Shown: piece after piece, positions 17,239 through 26,577 of the stretch
How positions within the stretch are numbered: position 1 is the stretch's first letter
Layout of the letters: every line of letters starts with the position of its first letter
Source: Vagococcus humatus
GTDB lineage: Bacteria > Bacillota > Bacilli > Lactobacillales > Vagococcaceae
Direction of reading: 5' to 3'
DNA length: 64,000 bases
NCBI RefSeq assembly: GCF_003950325.1
Contig: NZ_PXZH01000001.1
Location: 868,001-932,000 of the forward strand
Notes under the pieces: generated by a model
Databases searched by the model: none
Seen by the model: only the letters and a program-made list of their open reading frames with translations
Told to the model about the DNA's origin: nothing
Translations under genes and position numbers: made by a program

Positions 17239-17273
17239 CCCTCTTAGCCTAAACATTGGTTAAGAGGGGTTTT
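17239..17273 (+). terminator. Terminator of proC
   Basis: CCCTCTTA and TAAGAGGG pair around a 14-nt loop and are followed by GTTTT. Confidence 0.6.
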
Positions 17274-17300
17274 AGCTAGCTATTTGTTTCAGAGCATTGG

Positions 17301-18296
17301 TTAAAAAAGTTTAACAAACCACCTAGAATAACATTCTGGATGCCAATCATCCCAATAAAATTGAGAGGAATTTTTTTTAAATAAACGAATTTTTTCTGGA
17401 CTAGTCCAAGCGTTTGGCAACTGATTTAATTGTGCTTTTCTTTCTATTTTTTGATTTTTTTTAGCACTTTGACGGATAAAATGGTCATAGCAATGAGTAG
17501 GTTTAGCATCTAACCTTATATGTTCTCCGTTATTTTTAATTCCATAATTAAAAGATTCAGTGTTTAACAGCTGCTTTTGCATAGCTATTTGTTCTATCTT
17601 AGTTGGATATTTTTTAACATAATAAGCATAGTCACTAATGACTAGACCATTTGTCCCTCGCTCTAAAATATTCCATTGACTAACAAAATTTCCATATCGG
17701 TCAATAATAAATTCTGAATGAAAATTAGGAGTGAGTCTTTTTTTATTTAATTTTTTTCCTTCGTAGTACTGACGAAAAGTCGTTGTAACAGGGTATTTAT
17801 TATGATAACGAGCAGGCTCTCGTAACATTTTTTCTCCGTCTAACTCGCTACACACATAGGCTTTTAAAGCTTCTTCATCATTTTTATGACCTGTTTTATA
17901 GAATTTCCTGACATAACGTATATTTCGTTCATCAAAATATATCCGTAGTTGGTGAAGAATGGGATCAGTTAAAGAAGGTTCATTTTGGTATAGCTCTCTA
18001 ACCCAAGCTGCTACTAGCTCATAAAATACGCTGTGAGGAGGGATATTTATATCTAATTGTAAAGGACCTGTTAATTGTAAAAAAAAGCAAGAATCTAACT
18101 TGGCGCCTAAATGAGTATGAACTACAAGCTTCAATTTTTCATCAGTAGAAAGAGAAGACGCTTGTAACAACTGGATATAAGAAGCTGACCCGACTTGTAG
18201 CAAATCAAAAAAAGAGGCCTGACCTGTTTCAATCAGTTCTTTTCCTCGGCTAATTGCTAAAGCATCCCAACCTAATTTTTGCCATAACTTTTCCAT
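17301..18296 (-). CDS. DUF3114-like protein of unknown function
   Basis: This 331-residue soluble protein has no signal peptide or membrane helix. The C-terminal half contains a conserved-looking block, TTTFRQYYEGKKL followed by FHSEFIIDRYGNFVSQW, then an ESFNYGIKN-N-GEHIRLD stretch. I associate this block with DUF3114 proteins of streptococci and enterococci, but that is from memory and moderately certain. Histidine, glutamate and tyrosine residues in the block could form an active site; no function is known. The gene stands alone between proC and the manganese transporter, facing proC, with no clear operon partner. Confidence 0.6.
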   Translation of the reverse strand: MEKLWQKLGWDALAISRGKELIETGQASFFDLLQVGSASYIQLLQASSLSTDEKLKLVVHTHLGAKLDSCFFLQLTGPLQLDINIPPHSVFYELVAAWVRELYQNEPSLTDPILHQLRIYFDERNIRYVRKFYKTGHKNDEEALKAYVCSELDGEKMLREPARYHNKYPVTTTFRQYYEGKKLNKKRLTPNFHSEFIIDRYGNFVSQWNILERGTNGLVISDYAYYVKKYPTKIEQIAMQKQLLNTESFNYGIKNNGEHIRLDAKPTHCYDHFIRQSAKKNQKIERKAQLNQLPNAWTSPEKIRLFKKNSSQFYWDDWHPECYSRWFVKLF

Positions 18297-18360
18297 ATTC
18301 TAAAACTTCCTTTGACTAGTTATTACTTTATTATCTCATGTTTTGACTTAATCACAAAGA

Positions 18361-18390
18361 AAAAAACAGATACAATAAGCATCTGTTTTT
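18361..18390 (-). terminator. Terminator of the efaCBA-type operon
   Basis: AAAAACAGAT and ATCTGTTTTT pair around a 9-nt loop, immediately after the binding-protein stop codon. Confidence 0.75.
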
Positions 18391-18395
18391 ACTAA

Positions 18396-19337
18396 TTATT
18401 TTCCTAATAAACCATCGTGAATAGTTTGAATATTCCATTTTAGCATCTTGTAATAGCTATCCCCAGGTTTTCCTTTTTTATCAATAGAATCTGTATAAAT
18501 TTTATCATAAATAGGAATACCTGTTTCTTTTGAGACACTTTCCATACTACGAGGATCCACACTTGTTTCTACAAATAAAGAGTTGACATCACTTGCTTTC
18601 ACTTTATCAATGATTTGACTCATTTGATCCGGTGTCCCTTGACTTTCAGTATTGATTTCCCAAATATAGGCTGCTTTAACATTATAAGCTTTTGAAAAAT
18701 ATTTAAAAGCTCCTTCACTAGTTACAAGTAACCGTTTATTTTCTGGAATTTCTGAAAAATCTTGTTTAGCTTTTTTATCTAAACTTTCTAGTTGTTTTAA
18801 ATAAGCTGCTCCGTTACTCTCATAACTGGCTTTATGTTCTGGATCTTTCTTTATTAAAACTTCTTGAATATTTTCTACATATTTCATCCCATTTTGAATA
18901 TCTAACCAAGCATGAGGGTCTTGCTCCGTTTCTTGTCCTTTACTCGTTAGATACATCGGTTTTACTTGTTTACTTGTAACAAAATAATCTTTGTCTTCTT
19001 CCTTATGAGCGGTTTCCATTAGTTTAACAAACCAACCGTTACCACCTGTTTCTAAGTTTAACCCGTTATAGAAAATAATATCTGCATCTGTTGATTTTTC
19101 AATATCTTCTGGTAGTGGTTCATATTCATGAGGATCTGTCCCAACTGGAACAATACTGTGAACAGAAACATGTTCTTTTCCTACTTGTTTAACCATATCT
19201 GCCAAAATAGAGTTAGTAGCAACAACTTGAACTTTCTGATCCTCTTCAGATTTTCCTTCCTTTTGTGGTTGAGCAGAACAGGCTGCTAGTAAACCTACTG
19301 ACATTAAGGCTAATAAGCCTAACTTAAACTTCTTCAT
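18396..19337 (-). CDS. efaA: Manganese-binding lipoprotein (EfaA/PsaA family)
   Basis: This 313-residue cluster A-I binding protein delivers Mn2+ to the neighbouring transporter. The lipobox is LLAAC with Cys20. The four metal ligands of the PsaA family are all in place: His70 (GTDPHEYEP), His142 (DPHAWLD), Glu208 ([13 protein letters not shown]) and Asp283 (YTDSI). The absence of a histidine-rich loop argues against a zinc-specific AdcA. It is the last gene of an ATPase-permease-binding protein operon, overlapping the permease end by 14 nt. An MntR/EfaR box sits before the operon, consistent with repression by manganese. Confidence 0.9.
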   Translation of the reverse strand: MKKFKLGLLALMSVGLLAACSAQPQKEGKSEEDQKVQVVATNSILADMVKQVGKEHVSVHSIVPVGTDPHEYEPLPEDIEKSTDADIIFYNGLNLETGGNGWFVKLMETAHKEEDKDYFVTSKQVKPMYLTSKGQETEQDPHAWLDIQNGMKYVENIQEVLIKKDPEHKASYESNGAAYLKQLESLDKKAKQDFSEIPENKRLLVTSEGAFKYFSKAYNVKAAYIWEINTESQGTPDQMSQIIDKVKASDVNSLFVETSVDPRSMESVSKETGIPIYDKIYTDSIDKKGKPGDSYYKMLKWNIQTIHDGLLGK

Positions 19338-20181
19338 TCATAACTCCTCCTTTATTTCTAAACAATAAGCCTTTGATTGGTGAAAATAAAAAGGCAAGTA
19401 AAAAGAAACAGGCTGCTGTTAAAACAATAGTAGCTCCTGATGGGTAATTAAAGGTATAACTGAAAAACAATCCTAATACCGAACTAACTACACCAATGAT
19501 TGAGCTAATTATAATCATATGTGTTAGTTTGTTGGTTAATAAATAACCTGTAGCTGCAGGAGTGATCAATAATGCCACTACTAAGACTGTCCCAATTGTT
19601 TGGAGAGAAGTCACTGCAACAAGAGTCAAAGCAAACATTAACCCATAATGGATTAATTTAACATTTAAGCCATAAGCTGCTGCCATTGTTGGATCAAAGG
19701 AGCTGACAACTAACTCTTTGTAAAACAGTAAAATAAAAATTAACACAGAGACAGCTACAACTGCTGTCATGATAATATCACTTTGTCTAACCGCTAACAC
19801 ATTACCAAATAAAATATGATTTAAATCAGTAGAACTTTGGGCTCGGCTGATTAAGACAATTCCTAAAGCAAAGAATGAGCTAAAAACAATCCCGATAGAT
19901 GTGTCACTTTTTAACGGACTTTTTTGTTCCACAAATCCAATCAAAGTGGCAGCTAATAAACCAAAAATAGAGGCACCAATAATATAATTAGCTCCTAGCA
20001 TATAAGAAACTGCTACCCCTGGTAATACAGCATGAGAAATAGCATCTCCCATTAGAGACATTCCTCTTAAAATAATAAACGAGCCAATAACACCTGAGAT
20101 TAATCCCACGATAACACTAGTGATTAAGGCATTTTGTAAAAATTCATACTTAATTAATCCTTGAATAAAATTCATAACCAT
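19324..20181 (-). CDS. efaB: Manganese ABC transporter permease (EfaB type)
   Basis: This 285-residue ABC-3 family permease has about eight or nine hydrophobic helices, the [17 protein letters not shown] motif near 43-59 that is typical of Mn/Zn/Fe permeases, and a hydrophobic middle containing a [20 protein letters not shown] segment. It forms the membrane channel for the EfaA-type binding protein. Its ATG overlaps the ATPase stop codon (TAATG), so translation is coupled. Confidence 0.92.
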   Translation of the reverse strand: MVMNFIQGLIKYEFLQNALITSVIVGLISGVIGSFIILRGMSLMGDAISHAVLPGVAVSYMLGANYIIGASIFGLLAATLIGFVEQKSPLKSDTSIGIVFSSFFALGIVLISRAQSSTDLNHILFGNVLAVRQSDIIMTAVVAVSVLIFILLFYKELVVSSFDPTMAAAYGLNVKLIHYGLMFALTLVAVTSLQTIGTVLVVALLITPAATGYLLTNKLTHMIIISSIIGVVSSVLGLFFSYTFNYPSGATIVLTAACFFLLAFLFSPIKGLLFRNKGGVMNEEV

Positions 20182-20978
20182 TAGTCACTCACCCCTTTGA
20201 TTACAATATCTCCCATGGTACTTCCGTAAGCTTTACGCATATTTTCTGTAGTAAAACTTTGAGAAATTGGACCACTTGCTACTAATTCTCGGTTTAAAAT
20301 AATTAGTTCATCAAAATACTCCACAACTTTATGTAAATCGTGATGAACAATCATGATTAGTTTTCCCATATTTTTAAGTTCTTTTAACAAATCAATGATC
20401 ACTTTTTCGCTAGTCATATCAATCCCTACAAAAGGCTCATCTAAAAAGATAATGTCTGCATCTTGTGCTAGAGCTCTTGCAATAAATACCCGTTGTAATT
20501 GACCACCAGATAATTCACCGATTTGCCGCTTAGAGAACTCAGTCATTTGAACTTTCTCAAGACTTTCAGCAACTTTTTGCCATTCTTTTTTTCTAGGTCG
20601 TCTAAATAACCCTAATTTAGGATAAGTCCCTAATAAGACTACTTCTTCTACTGTAATAGGAAAAGTTAAATCAATCGCACTTCTTTGCTCCACATACGCA
20701 ATATTTTTACGTAAAGACTTAATATCTTGCTCTCCCATTGTTACTTGGCCACTATCTCGCTTAACTAATTCCATAATTCCTTTTAGCAAAGTAGATTTTC
20801 CCGCACCATTTGGGCCAATAATTCCTGTGATTGCTCCAGGTTGAACGGTTAAATTAATATGTTGAATAGCAGGTTTTCCCTGATAAGAAACAGAAAGATT
20901 GTTCACTTGAATTGGTTCAAGTTGCATACTTGTTGAGGTAGAAACATCGTCTACTTCCATTACATGTTGATTCATCAT
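20181..20978 (-). CDS. efaC: Manganese ABC transporter ATPase (EfaC type)
   Basis: This 265-residue ATPase is the first gene of the metal-import operon. Walker A is GPNGAGKST, the signature is LSGGQLQRVFIARA, Walker B is IIFLDEPFVGID and the switch region is MIVHHDL. An N-terminal extension of about 20 residues precedes the ATPase core. ATG-ATG at 20978 follows AGGAGG. The order ATPase-permease-binding protein is the one known for enterococcal EfaCBA. Manganese control is likely through the operator just upstream. Confidence 0.92.
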   Translation of the reverse strand: MMNQHVMEVDDVSTSTSMQLEPIQVNNLSVSYQGKPAIQHINLTVQPGAITGIIGPNGAGKSTLLKGIMELVKRDSGQVTMGEQDIKSLRKNIAYVEQRSAIDLTFPITVEEVVLLGTYPKLGLFRRPRKKEWQKVAESLEKVQMTEFSKRQIGELSGGQLQRVFIARALAQDADIIFLDEPFVGIDMTSEKVIIDLLKELKNMGKLIMIVHHDLHKVVEYFDELIILNRELVASGPISQSFTTENMRKAYGSTMGDIVIKGVSD

Positions 20979-20995
20979 TTGATTACCTCCTTAGT

Positions 20996-21011
20996 TTTAG
21001 GTATGCCTAAA
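20996..21011. promoter_or_regulatory. MntR/EfaR-type manganese operator
   Basis: TTTAGGTATGCCTAAA is a near-perfect DtxR-family palindrome. It sits at the predicted transcription start of the manganese importer, where a metal-bound repressor would block transcription. A second partial site (GTTTAGCATAAC) overlaps the -10, and the two halves between them form a perfect 20-bp palindrome at 21008-21027. Confidence 0.75.
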
Positions 21012-21021
21012 CTTTAATTAA

Positions 21022-21050
21022 AGTTTAGCATAACAAGTTAATTAGGTCAA
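21022..21050 (-). promoter_or_regulatory. Sigma-A promoter of the efaCBA-type operon
   Basis: TTGACC and TAAACT on the minus strand with a 17-nt spacer, directly upstream of the manganese operator. Confidence 0.65.
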
Positions 21051-21093
21051 GTAAATGAGAGTTATTTTCAATTACCCACATTCATCATAATAT

Positions 21094-21124
21094 AAAAAAA
21101 GGCATTACGACAGCGTAATACCTT
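21094..21124 (-). terminator. Terminator of the CLC antiporter gene
   Basis: On the minus strand AAGGTATTACG and CGTAATGCCTT pair around CTGT and are followed by TTTTT. Confidence 0.8.
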
Positions 21125-21142
21125 CTCTTGGACTGGATTTTT

Positions 21143-22354
21143 TTATGAATAAAATGTATTTATTTTTTGTCCTGTATAAATAGACTGGTTTTTATTGATT
21201 GCAAAAGAAACGGTTAAAGTAAGTAACAAATAAGGCAAAATACCTGGACCAAACACTTCGACACCAATAAATAGTGGGCCTAAATAAGTATTGGTTGCTG
21301 CTGCAAAGACACTACTATAGCCAAGTGCTGCTAAAAAAGGGGTAGGTAACCCTAGCCAAGTTCCCAAAAGAAAACCAAAAGAAGCACCAATTGAAAAAAG
21401 CGGCGTTACTTCCCCTCCTTGAAAACCGGCAGCTAAAGTTAGAATCGTTAAAAGTAACTTTAATAGCCAATCCGTAGAATAGATAGTGCCATGATTGAAA
21501 CTTTCACTAATTAAATGAGTTCCTAATCCACTATATCTACCATAATATAGACTAGCTAAAAGAAGCGCAGTCCCTGCCCCCATAATTAGGATCCGTTTAG
21601 TTGGATTTGGAAAAGTCACTTTTGCCCACTGCTTAGCTTTAAGCAATAAATTAGAAAACAACCAACCAATTATCCCAAATAAAAGTCCTGCTAAGCAAAG
21701 TTTTAAGAATAATGAACTATTCCATTTAGGCAAACTGTGAATAGGTGCTACAAATTTTTCTAATCCTAAAAAATGAGTCACTTTGGCTGAAATAAATGAA
21801 GCTAATAAAGCATAAGGTAAGACTTCATAAATTAATTTTCCTACATATAAAACTTCTAAAGCAAAAAAAGTCGCAGCAATCGGCGTTTGGAATAAACCAG
21901 CAAACCCTGCTGCCATTCCGATTACCAACCAATAGCTTGTCTCCCCCTCTTTTTGTCTAATTCGACTGACAAACTGACCAATTGTTCCACCAAGCTGAAC
22001 TGCCACCCCTTCTCTTCCTGCACTTCCACCAAATAAATGGGTTAACCAAGTACTTACTATCGAAAAAGGAATTAGGAGAAGAGAGATACTCTTTCGTTCT
22101 CTGTGCCCTACTTCAAAAATCAAGCCCATTCCCTTTGTAACCTCTTGGGAGAAAGTCTTTCCTAGCCAAATAATAACCAGTCCTGCTAAAGGCAACCAGG
22201 GAAGGAGCCATAAAATATGTTGCTCTCTAAAACTAGATAGATAAAGTAGCCCCTGGCCAAATATAAAATCAATCGTACCTATCATTCCCCCTATTAGACT
22301 TGTCCAGAATAATTTACTCAGGATATTTTTTACCTCATTCATCTGTGTTAGCAT
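21143..22354 (-). CDS. CLC-type fluoride/proton antiporter (CLC-F)
   Basis: This 403-residue CLC-family membrane protein exports fluoride in exchange for protons. The gating glutamate is Glu115 in the GSAGREGVAVQLGG motif. The segment KGMGLI puts Met76 where CLC-F proteins have the characteristic methionine instead of the serine of chloride CLCs. GGEVTPLF supplies Glu314, matching the second key glutamate described for the Enterococcus casseliflavus antiporter. The gene is controlled by a fluoride riboswitch in its leader, which strongly supports fluoride as the substrate. The start follows AAAGGAG. It is monocistronic. Confidence 0.9.
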   Translation of the reverse strand: MLTQMNEVKNILSKLFWTSLIGGMIGTIDFIFGQGLLYLSSFREQHILWLLPWLPLAGLVIIWLGKTFSQEVTKGMGLIFEVGHRERKSISLLLIPFSIVSTWLTHLFGGSAGREGVAVQLGGTIGQFVSRIRQKEGETSYWLVIGMAAGFAGLFQTPIAATFFALEVLYVGKLIYEVLPYALLASFISAKVTHFLGLEKFVAPIHSLPKWNSSLFLKLCLAGLLFGIIGWLFSNLLLKAKQWAKVTFPNPTKRILIMGAGTALLLASLYYGRYSGLGTHLISESFNHGTIYSTDWLLKLLLTILTLAAGFQGGEVTPLFSIGASFGFLLGTWLGLPTPFLAALGYSSVFAAATNTYLGPLFIGVEVFGPGILPYLLLTLTVSFAINKNQSIYTGQKINTFYS

Positions 22355-22373
22355 TTTATTCTCCTTTCTTTAA

Positions 22374-22466
22374 TCAAAAAAAGTCTACAACAAAAAAACT
22401 TGTTGTAGACGTCATTAGCTTTAGGCAGTTCGACTTAAAAGTCTGGGAGATCATCATTCCCACTTA
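22374..22466 (-). ncRNA. Fluoride riboswitch (crcB motif) with terminator
   Basis: The leader RNA (minus strand) reads GGGAAUGAUGAUCUCCC, then CUGCCU, then GCUAAUGACGUCUAC. These are the conserved pieces of the fluoride aptamer in the right order. The last piece doubles as the 5' arm of the hairpin GUCUACAACAAG / UUGUUGUAGAC followed by a U-run, so fluoride binding would prevent termination and switch on the antiporter gene. Confidence 0.88.
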
Positions 22467-22494
22467 AAATTTATCTATTTAATTGAATCAATTA

Positions 22495-22503
22495 ATTATA
22501 ACA
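22495..22503 (-). promoter_or_regulatory. Extended -10 promoter for the fluoride-riboswitch transcript
   Basis: TGTTATAAT on the minus strand, about 30 nt upstream of the aptamer; no convincing -35 box, as is usual for extended -10 promoters. Confidence 0.45.
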
Positions 22504-22532
22504 TATAACAAACAAAAAAAGACTAGCACAAA

Positions 22533-22566
22533 AAAATCACTCAACAAAAATTGAGTGATTTTTTTG
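22533..22566. terminator. Terminator of trxA
   Basis: AATCACTCAA and TTGAGTGATT pair around a short A/T loop, with A- and T-runs outside the stem on both strands. Confidence 0.8.
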
Positions 22567-22584
22567 AAATTATTTAATTAAGGC

Positions 22585-22899
22585 TTATAGATATGGGTTT
22601 AAAATATCAGTTAATTGGTCTTTACGGTGAACCCCTACCATTGTTTTAACTGCTTCACCATCTTTAAATACCATCATAGTTGGAATACTCATAATACCAA
22701 AACGTCCAGCTACTTCAGGATTTTCGTCAACGTTTAATTTAGCCACTGTTAGAGAACCTTCTAATTCTCCAGCTAAGTCGTCTAAAATAGGTCCTTGCAT
22801 ACGACATGGACCGCACCATGGTGCCCAAAAGTCCACTAAGACTAACCCTTCTTTCATTTCTTGTTCAAATGTTTTATCTGTTACTTCGATAACTGCCAT
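22585..22899 (-). CDS. trxA: Thioredoxin
   Basis: This 104-residue cytoplasmic dithiol reductant has the canonical W28-C29-G30-P31-C32 active site in FWAPWCGPCR and the cis-proline motif SIPTMMVF near residue 70. Length and motifs are those of TrxA, which supplies electrons to ribonucleotide reductase and peroxide-defence enzymes. AGGAGG precedes the start. It lies downstream of mutS2 in the same direction, separated by about 100 nt, with its own terminator. Confidence 0.96.
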   Translation of the reverse strand: MAVIEVTDKTFEQEMKEGLVLVDFWAPWCGPCRMQGPILDDLAGELEGSLTVAKLNVDENPEVAGRFGIMSIPTMMVFKDGEAVKTMVGVHRKDQLTDILNPYL

Positions 22900-22998
22900 T
22901 TGTTATTTCCTCCTTCATTCTTCTACTTAAGTTCTTAAATTGATTATAGCAAAGGAAATTCAAATTGGAAATTTTAAAGTCTGTACATATTTACACAA

Positions 22999-25368
22999 TC
23001 ATTTAAATTCCACAATAGTTGCCCCAGATCCGCCTTGATTATAAGGAGCTAAAGCAAATTTTTTCACCCGAGGATGTTTTTTCAAATAATCTGTAATCCC
23101 TTGTCTAAGAGCGCCTGTTCCTTTACCGTGAACAATGGTCACTTGTGAGTAGCCAGCTAAAATAGCATCGTCTAAATACTGATCCACTTCATGAATAGCA
23201 TCATCAAAACGACGACCACGTAAATCTAGTTGAGAAGAAACTCTTGGCGTAGATGTTCTCACAGTAGTGATCACTTGTTTCGGTTCTTCTTTATTTTCAG
23301 TTGATTTGACTAACTGGTTCTCTTTAATATTCATCTTTAAAATACCTAACTGAACTAACCATTCATTTTTAGGTAATTTTTCTATTAGAGTGCCATACTG
23401 ACCAAAACTTTCTACCAGAACTTCATCTCCTGGTTTCAATACTTTCTTTTCTTTTGCTTTTTTCAACACTTTATTGGTTTTTAGTCGTTCTTCTTCTTGA
23501 TATAGACCACGAATTTTAGATTTAGCTTCAATCAGTTCATGTTCTTTAACATGACCACTTTGGCTACCACTAGCTAGTTGCATATTACGAATGTCAGCAA
23601 TAATCTTTTCTGCTTTTGTTTCAGCCTCTTCTACTATCTCGTTGGCTGCCCGTTTAGCTTTTGCTAATTCTGTTTCTCGTTCTTCAAAGAAAAATTCATA
23701 AGCAGCTTTTAGGTCTTCATATAATGATTCAGATTCTTCTACAAAATGACGGACCTCTAAATATTCTGTTTCAGCCATCTTTCTACGACTTTCTAAATCT
23801 GCAATCATTTCATTTAAATCTTGGCTTTCTTCATCAATTAAACTTTTAGACGCTTCGATCACATGGTTTTCTAACCCTAATCGTCTAGAGATTTCAAAAG
23901 CATTACTTCGCCCAGGAACCCCAATTAACAGTTTATAAGTTGGACTAAGGGTATCTACATTAAATTCCATACTAGCATTAATAGTACCAGGACGATTGTA
24001 GCCGTAAATTTTCAACTCAGGGTAGTGAGTAGTTGCTACTACATAAGCTCCCTTAGCGGCTACGTCATCTAAAATAGAAATTGCCAAAGCTGCTCCTTCT
24101 TGAGGATCTGTTCCAGCTCCTAATTCATCAAATAAGACTAAACTTTTATCATCTACTTGTCTTAAAATATCGACAATGTTAGTCATGTGAGAGGAGAAAG
24201 TACTTAAATTTTGTTCAATAGATTGCTCGTCTCCAATATCTGCAAAAATTTCTTGGAAAATTCCTATTTGGCTATCTTCCTTAACAGTTAAAGGCAATCC
24301 TGATTGTCCCATAAGCTGCATAAGTCCTAAAGTTTTAAGGGTAATAGTTTTCCCACCAGTATTTGGGCCAGTTATGACAATAGTTTGATAGTTCTCACCA
24401 ATCGTAATGTCATTAGCAACTACTAAGTCAGCATCAATTAACGGATGTCTTGCTGATTTTAAGAAAAGAGCATTTGTTTCGCTAATATGAGGAACCGTTG
24501 CCTTTAAAGCTTTACCAAATTCTGCTTTGGCCTCAATAAAATCTAGATGGCCAATTACCCTAGCATTATGTAAAATTTCCCGATAATGAGGCGCTAATTC
24601 ATTAGATAAGTTAGCTAATATACGTTCAACTTCTTGTCTTTCAGCAATTTGGTGTTGTCTTAACCGGTTGTTTAAGTCCACAATCTGTCTGGGTTCAATA
24701 AACAAAGTTTGTCCTGACGCACTTTGATCATGGACTACTCCGCCAAACACCCCTTTATATTCAGCTTTAACGGGAATAACATATCGTTCATTTCGCATAG
24801 TAACTAGACTATCGCTTAAATATTTAGCTTGTTTTCCTTTAATCATTTGATCTAACTGTTCACGAATGGTTTGCTCTGTCCGGCGAATTTGCTGTCTAAT
24901 CCCTCTTAACTCAGGAGAAGCCTCATCAGTAACTCGACCATCTTCTTCAACAGACACTTTAATTGTTCTAGTCAGTTGAGGAAGTATTTCTAATTGATCA
25001 ACCCAATAATATAATCTTGTTACTTCTAATTGTTCTTCTTTCAGCTCATCAAAGAAACGATTTAATTCTAATGCAGTTTGTAGTACTCGACCAACTTGAG
25101 CAATTTCTAGTCCGTTTAGCATAGCTCCTATCTCAATCCGTTTCATATGAGGCTTAATGTTAGATACTTTCGGAATAGGGATGCCTCCCTTTAGCCTAAG
25201 AATGTCAAACCCATCTTTTGTTTCCTCTAACCACTGAGTAACTTGATCAAAATCACAACTAGGAGTTAAATTTTTAACTTCCTCTTCTCCTAAAGCAGTC
25301 CTAATAGACTGTAATAATAATTGTTTAATTTTTTGAAATTCAAGTGTTTCTAGTATTTTTTTATTCAA
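22999..25368 (-). CDS. mutS2: MutS2 endonuclease / ribosome-collision factor
   Basis: This 789-residue protein has a coiled-coil/core N-terminal region, a MutS-type ATPase (Walker A GPNTGGKT; LVLFDELGAGTDP Walker B; ATTHYPELK) and a C-terminal Smr domain with LDLRGRRFDDA and the HGKGTGALRQGI nuclease motif. Reported roles are suppression of recombination and, in Bacillus, splitting of collided ribosomes. The start codon is TTG behind AAAGGTG. It follows cvpA and zapA in the zapA-cvpA-mutS2 order common in Firmicutes, with a weak hairpin between cvpA and mutS2. Confidence 0.95.
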   Translation of the reverse strand: MNKKILETLEFQKIKQLLLQSIRTALGEEEVKNLTPSCDFDQVTQWLEETKDGFDILRLKGGIPIPKVSNIKPHMKRIEIGAMLNGLEIAQVGRVLQTALELNRFFDELKEEQLEVTRLYYWVDQLEILPQLTRTIKVSVEEDGRVTDEASPELRGIRQQIRRTEQTIREQLDQMIKGKQAKYLSDSLVTMRNERYVIPVKAEYKGVFGGVVHDQSASGQTLFIEPRQIVDLNNRLRQHQIAERQEVERILANLSNELAPHYREILHNARVIGHLDFIEAKAEFGKALKATVPHISETNALFLKSARHPLIDADLVVANDITIGENYQTIVITGPNTGGKTITLKTLGLMQLMGQSGLPLTVKEDSQIGIFQEIFADIGDEQSIEQNLSTFSSHMTNIVDILRQVDDKSLVLFDELGAGTDPQEGAALAISILDDVAAKGAYVVATTHYPELKIYGYNRPGTINASMEFNVDTLSPTYKLLIGVPGRSNAFEISRRLGLENHVIEASKSLIDEESQDLNEMIADLESRRKMAETEYLEVRHFVEESESLYEDLKAAYEFFFEERETELAKAKRAANEIVEEAETKAEKIIADIRNMQLASGSQSGHVKEHELIEAKSKIRGLYQEEERLKTNKVLKKAKEKKVLKPGDEVLVESFGQYGTLIEKLPKNEWLVQLGILKMNIKENQLVKSTENKEEPKQVITTVRTSTPRVSSQLDLRGRRFDDAIHEVDQYLDDAILAGYSQVTIVHGKGTGALRQGITDYLKKHPRVKKFALAPYNQGGSGATIVEFK

Positions 25369-25398
25369 TCATCTACACCTTTGCTTTCTCTAATAGAA

Positions 25399-25422
25399 AA
25401 GCTGAACTAAAAACGTTCAGCT
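25399..25422 (-). terminator. Weak terminator or attenuator between cvpA and mutS2
   Basis: AGCTGAAC and GTTCAGCT pair on the minus strand, followed by TTTTCT. The short U-run suggests partial termination. Confidence 0.45.
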
Positions 25423-25432
25423 CAGAATCTTG

Positions 25433-25978
25433 TTATAATGCAGCTGTTACGAACCAATCATACAATTGATGCGACAAATAAGGGGTCTGTTTTACCATAA
25501 ATTGGGCTAAGCTACTTTGCTGAAACAATTGCTGAATACCAGCAGAAGGTATCATTGATAAGACAAATAAACATAAAAAGATCCCTGTATATACCACTAA
25601 AAAACTTAGCAAACCACCTAATCCAGTATTAACTTGTCTAATAACTGGGAAAAAAGTCAGTCGGTAACAAACCATTCCTACAAATCGAGTAATAAGCCAT
25701 CCTAATGTTTGAATAGTGATAAAAGCTACTCCTAAATAAAACGCTTCGTCCATCCTAAAAAGAATCTTATCGCTAAAAAAGAGAAGATGACTATCAATAG
25801 ACGGAGACGGATAAGGCACTAATAACTCTAACTGTTTAGCCCAAGCCTCATAATTAAGTTTAGCTACTATAAAAGATAAACTATACCCTACTGTATAAAC
25901 TCCCTGTAATACTAATCCTCGTCTAGCTCCTGTATAAAAACCAAAAGCTAATAACCCAATAATCAATAAATTTAACAT
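25433..25978 (-). CDS. CvpA family membrane protein
   Basis: This 181-residue protein has four hydrophobic helices, starting with LLIIGLLAFGFYTGARRGL, which includes the basic residues typical of the CvpA N-terminus. CvpA proteins were named for colicin V production and affect envelope integrity; the precise function is unclear. It lies between zapA (4-nt gap) and mutS2, the conserved Firmicutes arrangement. Confidence 0.82.
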   Translation of the reverse strand: MLNLLIIGLLAFGFYTGARRGLVLQGVYTVGYSLSFIVAKLNYEAWAKQLELLVPYPSPSIDSHLLFFSDKILFRMDEAFYLGVAFITIQTLGWLITRFVGMVCYRLTFFPVIRQVNTGLGGLLSFLVVYTGIFLCLFVLSMIPSAGIQQLFQQSSLAQFMVKQTPYLSHQLYDWFVTAAL

Positions 25979-25982
25979 CGCT

Positions 25983-26456
25983 CTATCCTTTTTCTTCTAG
26001 CGTTTCAGCTTCTTCTTTGGCCTCACTTAAATGACTTTCTTGAATCTTTTCTAACGCTTGTTGATTTTTTATTTTTTGCACTTCTACTGGATCGACTTCT
26101 TTTTGGTTATCATCTAACAAATCGGTTTCCAGTAGTTCCAATCGTTTTAATTTACGCCGTAAAAAGTTGATTTCTTTTTTTTGCTCATCCACTTTTTCTA
26201 ATTTAATTTTATATTCTTCTATCAGTCTATCATAAACAAGTAACTGTTCCTGTTTAGTTACTTGGTCTGAAATAGCATTGATTGCTAGTAAAACTGCAGC
26301 CTGTTCTAAATTAACAGAAGATAACCGTTTAATTTCTTCTAACTGTCTGTTAGCAATTTCTGTCACAACATCCATATGTTCCTTTGTTTCATTACCAATA
26401 ATTGTATAGCTTTCACCTGCTATATTGGCTTTATATCTGTTCTTATATTCTCCCAC
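25983..26456 (-). CDS. zapA: Cell division protein ZapA
   Basis: ZapA crosslinks FtsZ filaments at the division site. The 157-residue protein has an N-terminal ZapA domain with the beta-hairpin KANIAGESYTIIG and MDVVTEIANRQLEEI, then a long charged coiled coil rich in K, E and L. The C-terminal extension makes it longer than the roughly 85-110 residues of many homologues. I start it at GTG 26456 because GGAGG precedes it by 8 nt; the upstream TTG at 26471 lies within that ribosome site. Confidence 0.88.
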   Translation of the reverse strand: MGEYKNRYKANIAGESYTIIGNETKEHMDVVTEIANRQLEEIKRLSSVNLEQAAVLLAINAISDQVTKQEQLLVYDRLIEEYKIKLEKVDEQKKEINFLRRKLKRLELLETDLLDDNQKEVDPVEVQKIKNQQALEKIQESHLSEAKEEAETLEEKG

Positions 26457-26546
26457 GATATAAACCTCCAAAATCTTCCCATGTTTTTAACCTTTTTACA
26501 TTATAAAATAGATTATTTTAATTTACAAACTTATTAGCAAAAAGAA

Positions 26547-26577
26547 AAAGCACCTAGTCACTAACTAGATGCTTTAT
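26547..26577 (-). terminator. Terminator of the YheO-like regulator
   Basis: AAAGCACCTAGT and ACTAGATGCTTT pair with one mismatch, overlapping the stop codon of the gene and followed on the minus strand by TTTTC. Confidence 0.7.
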
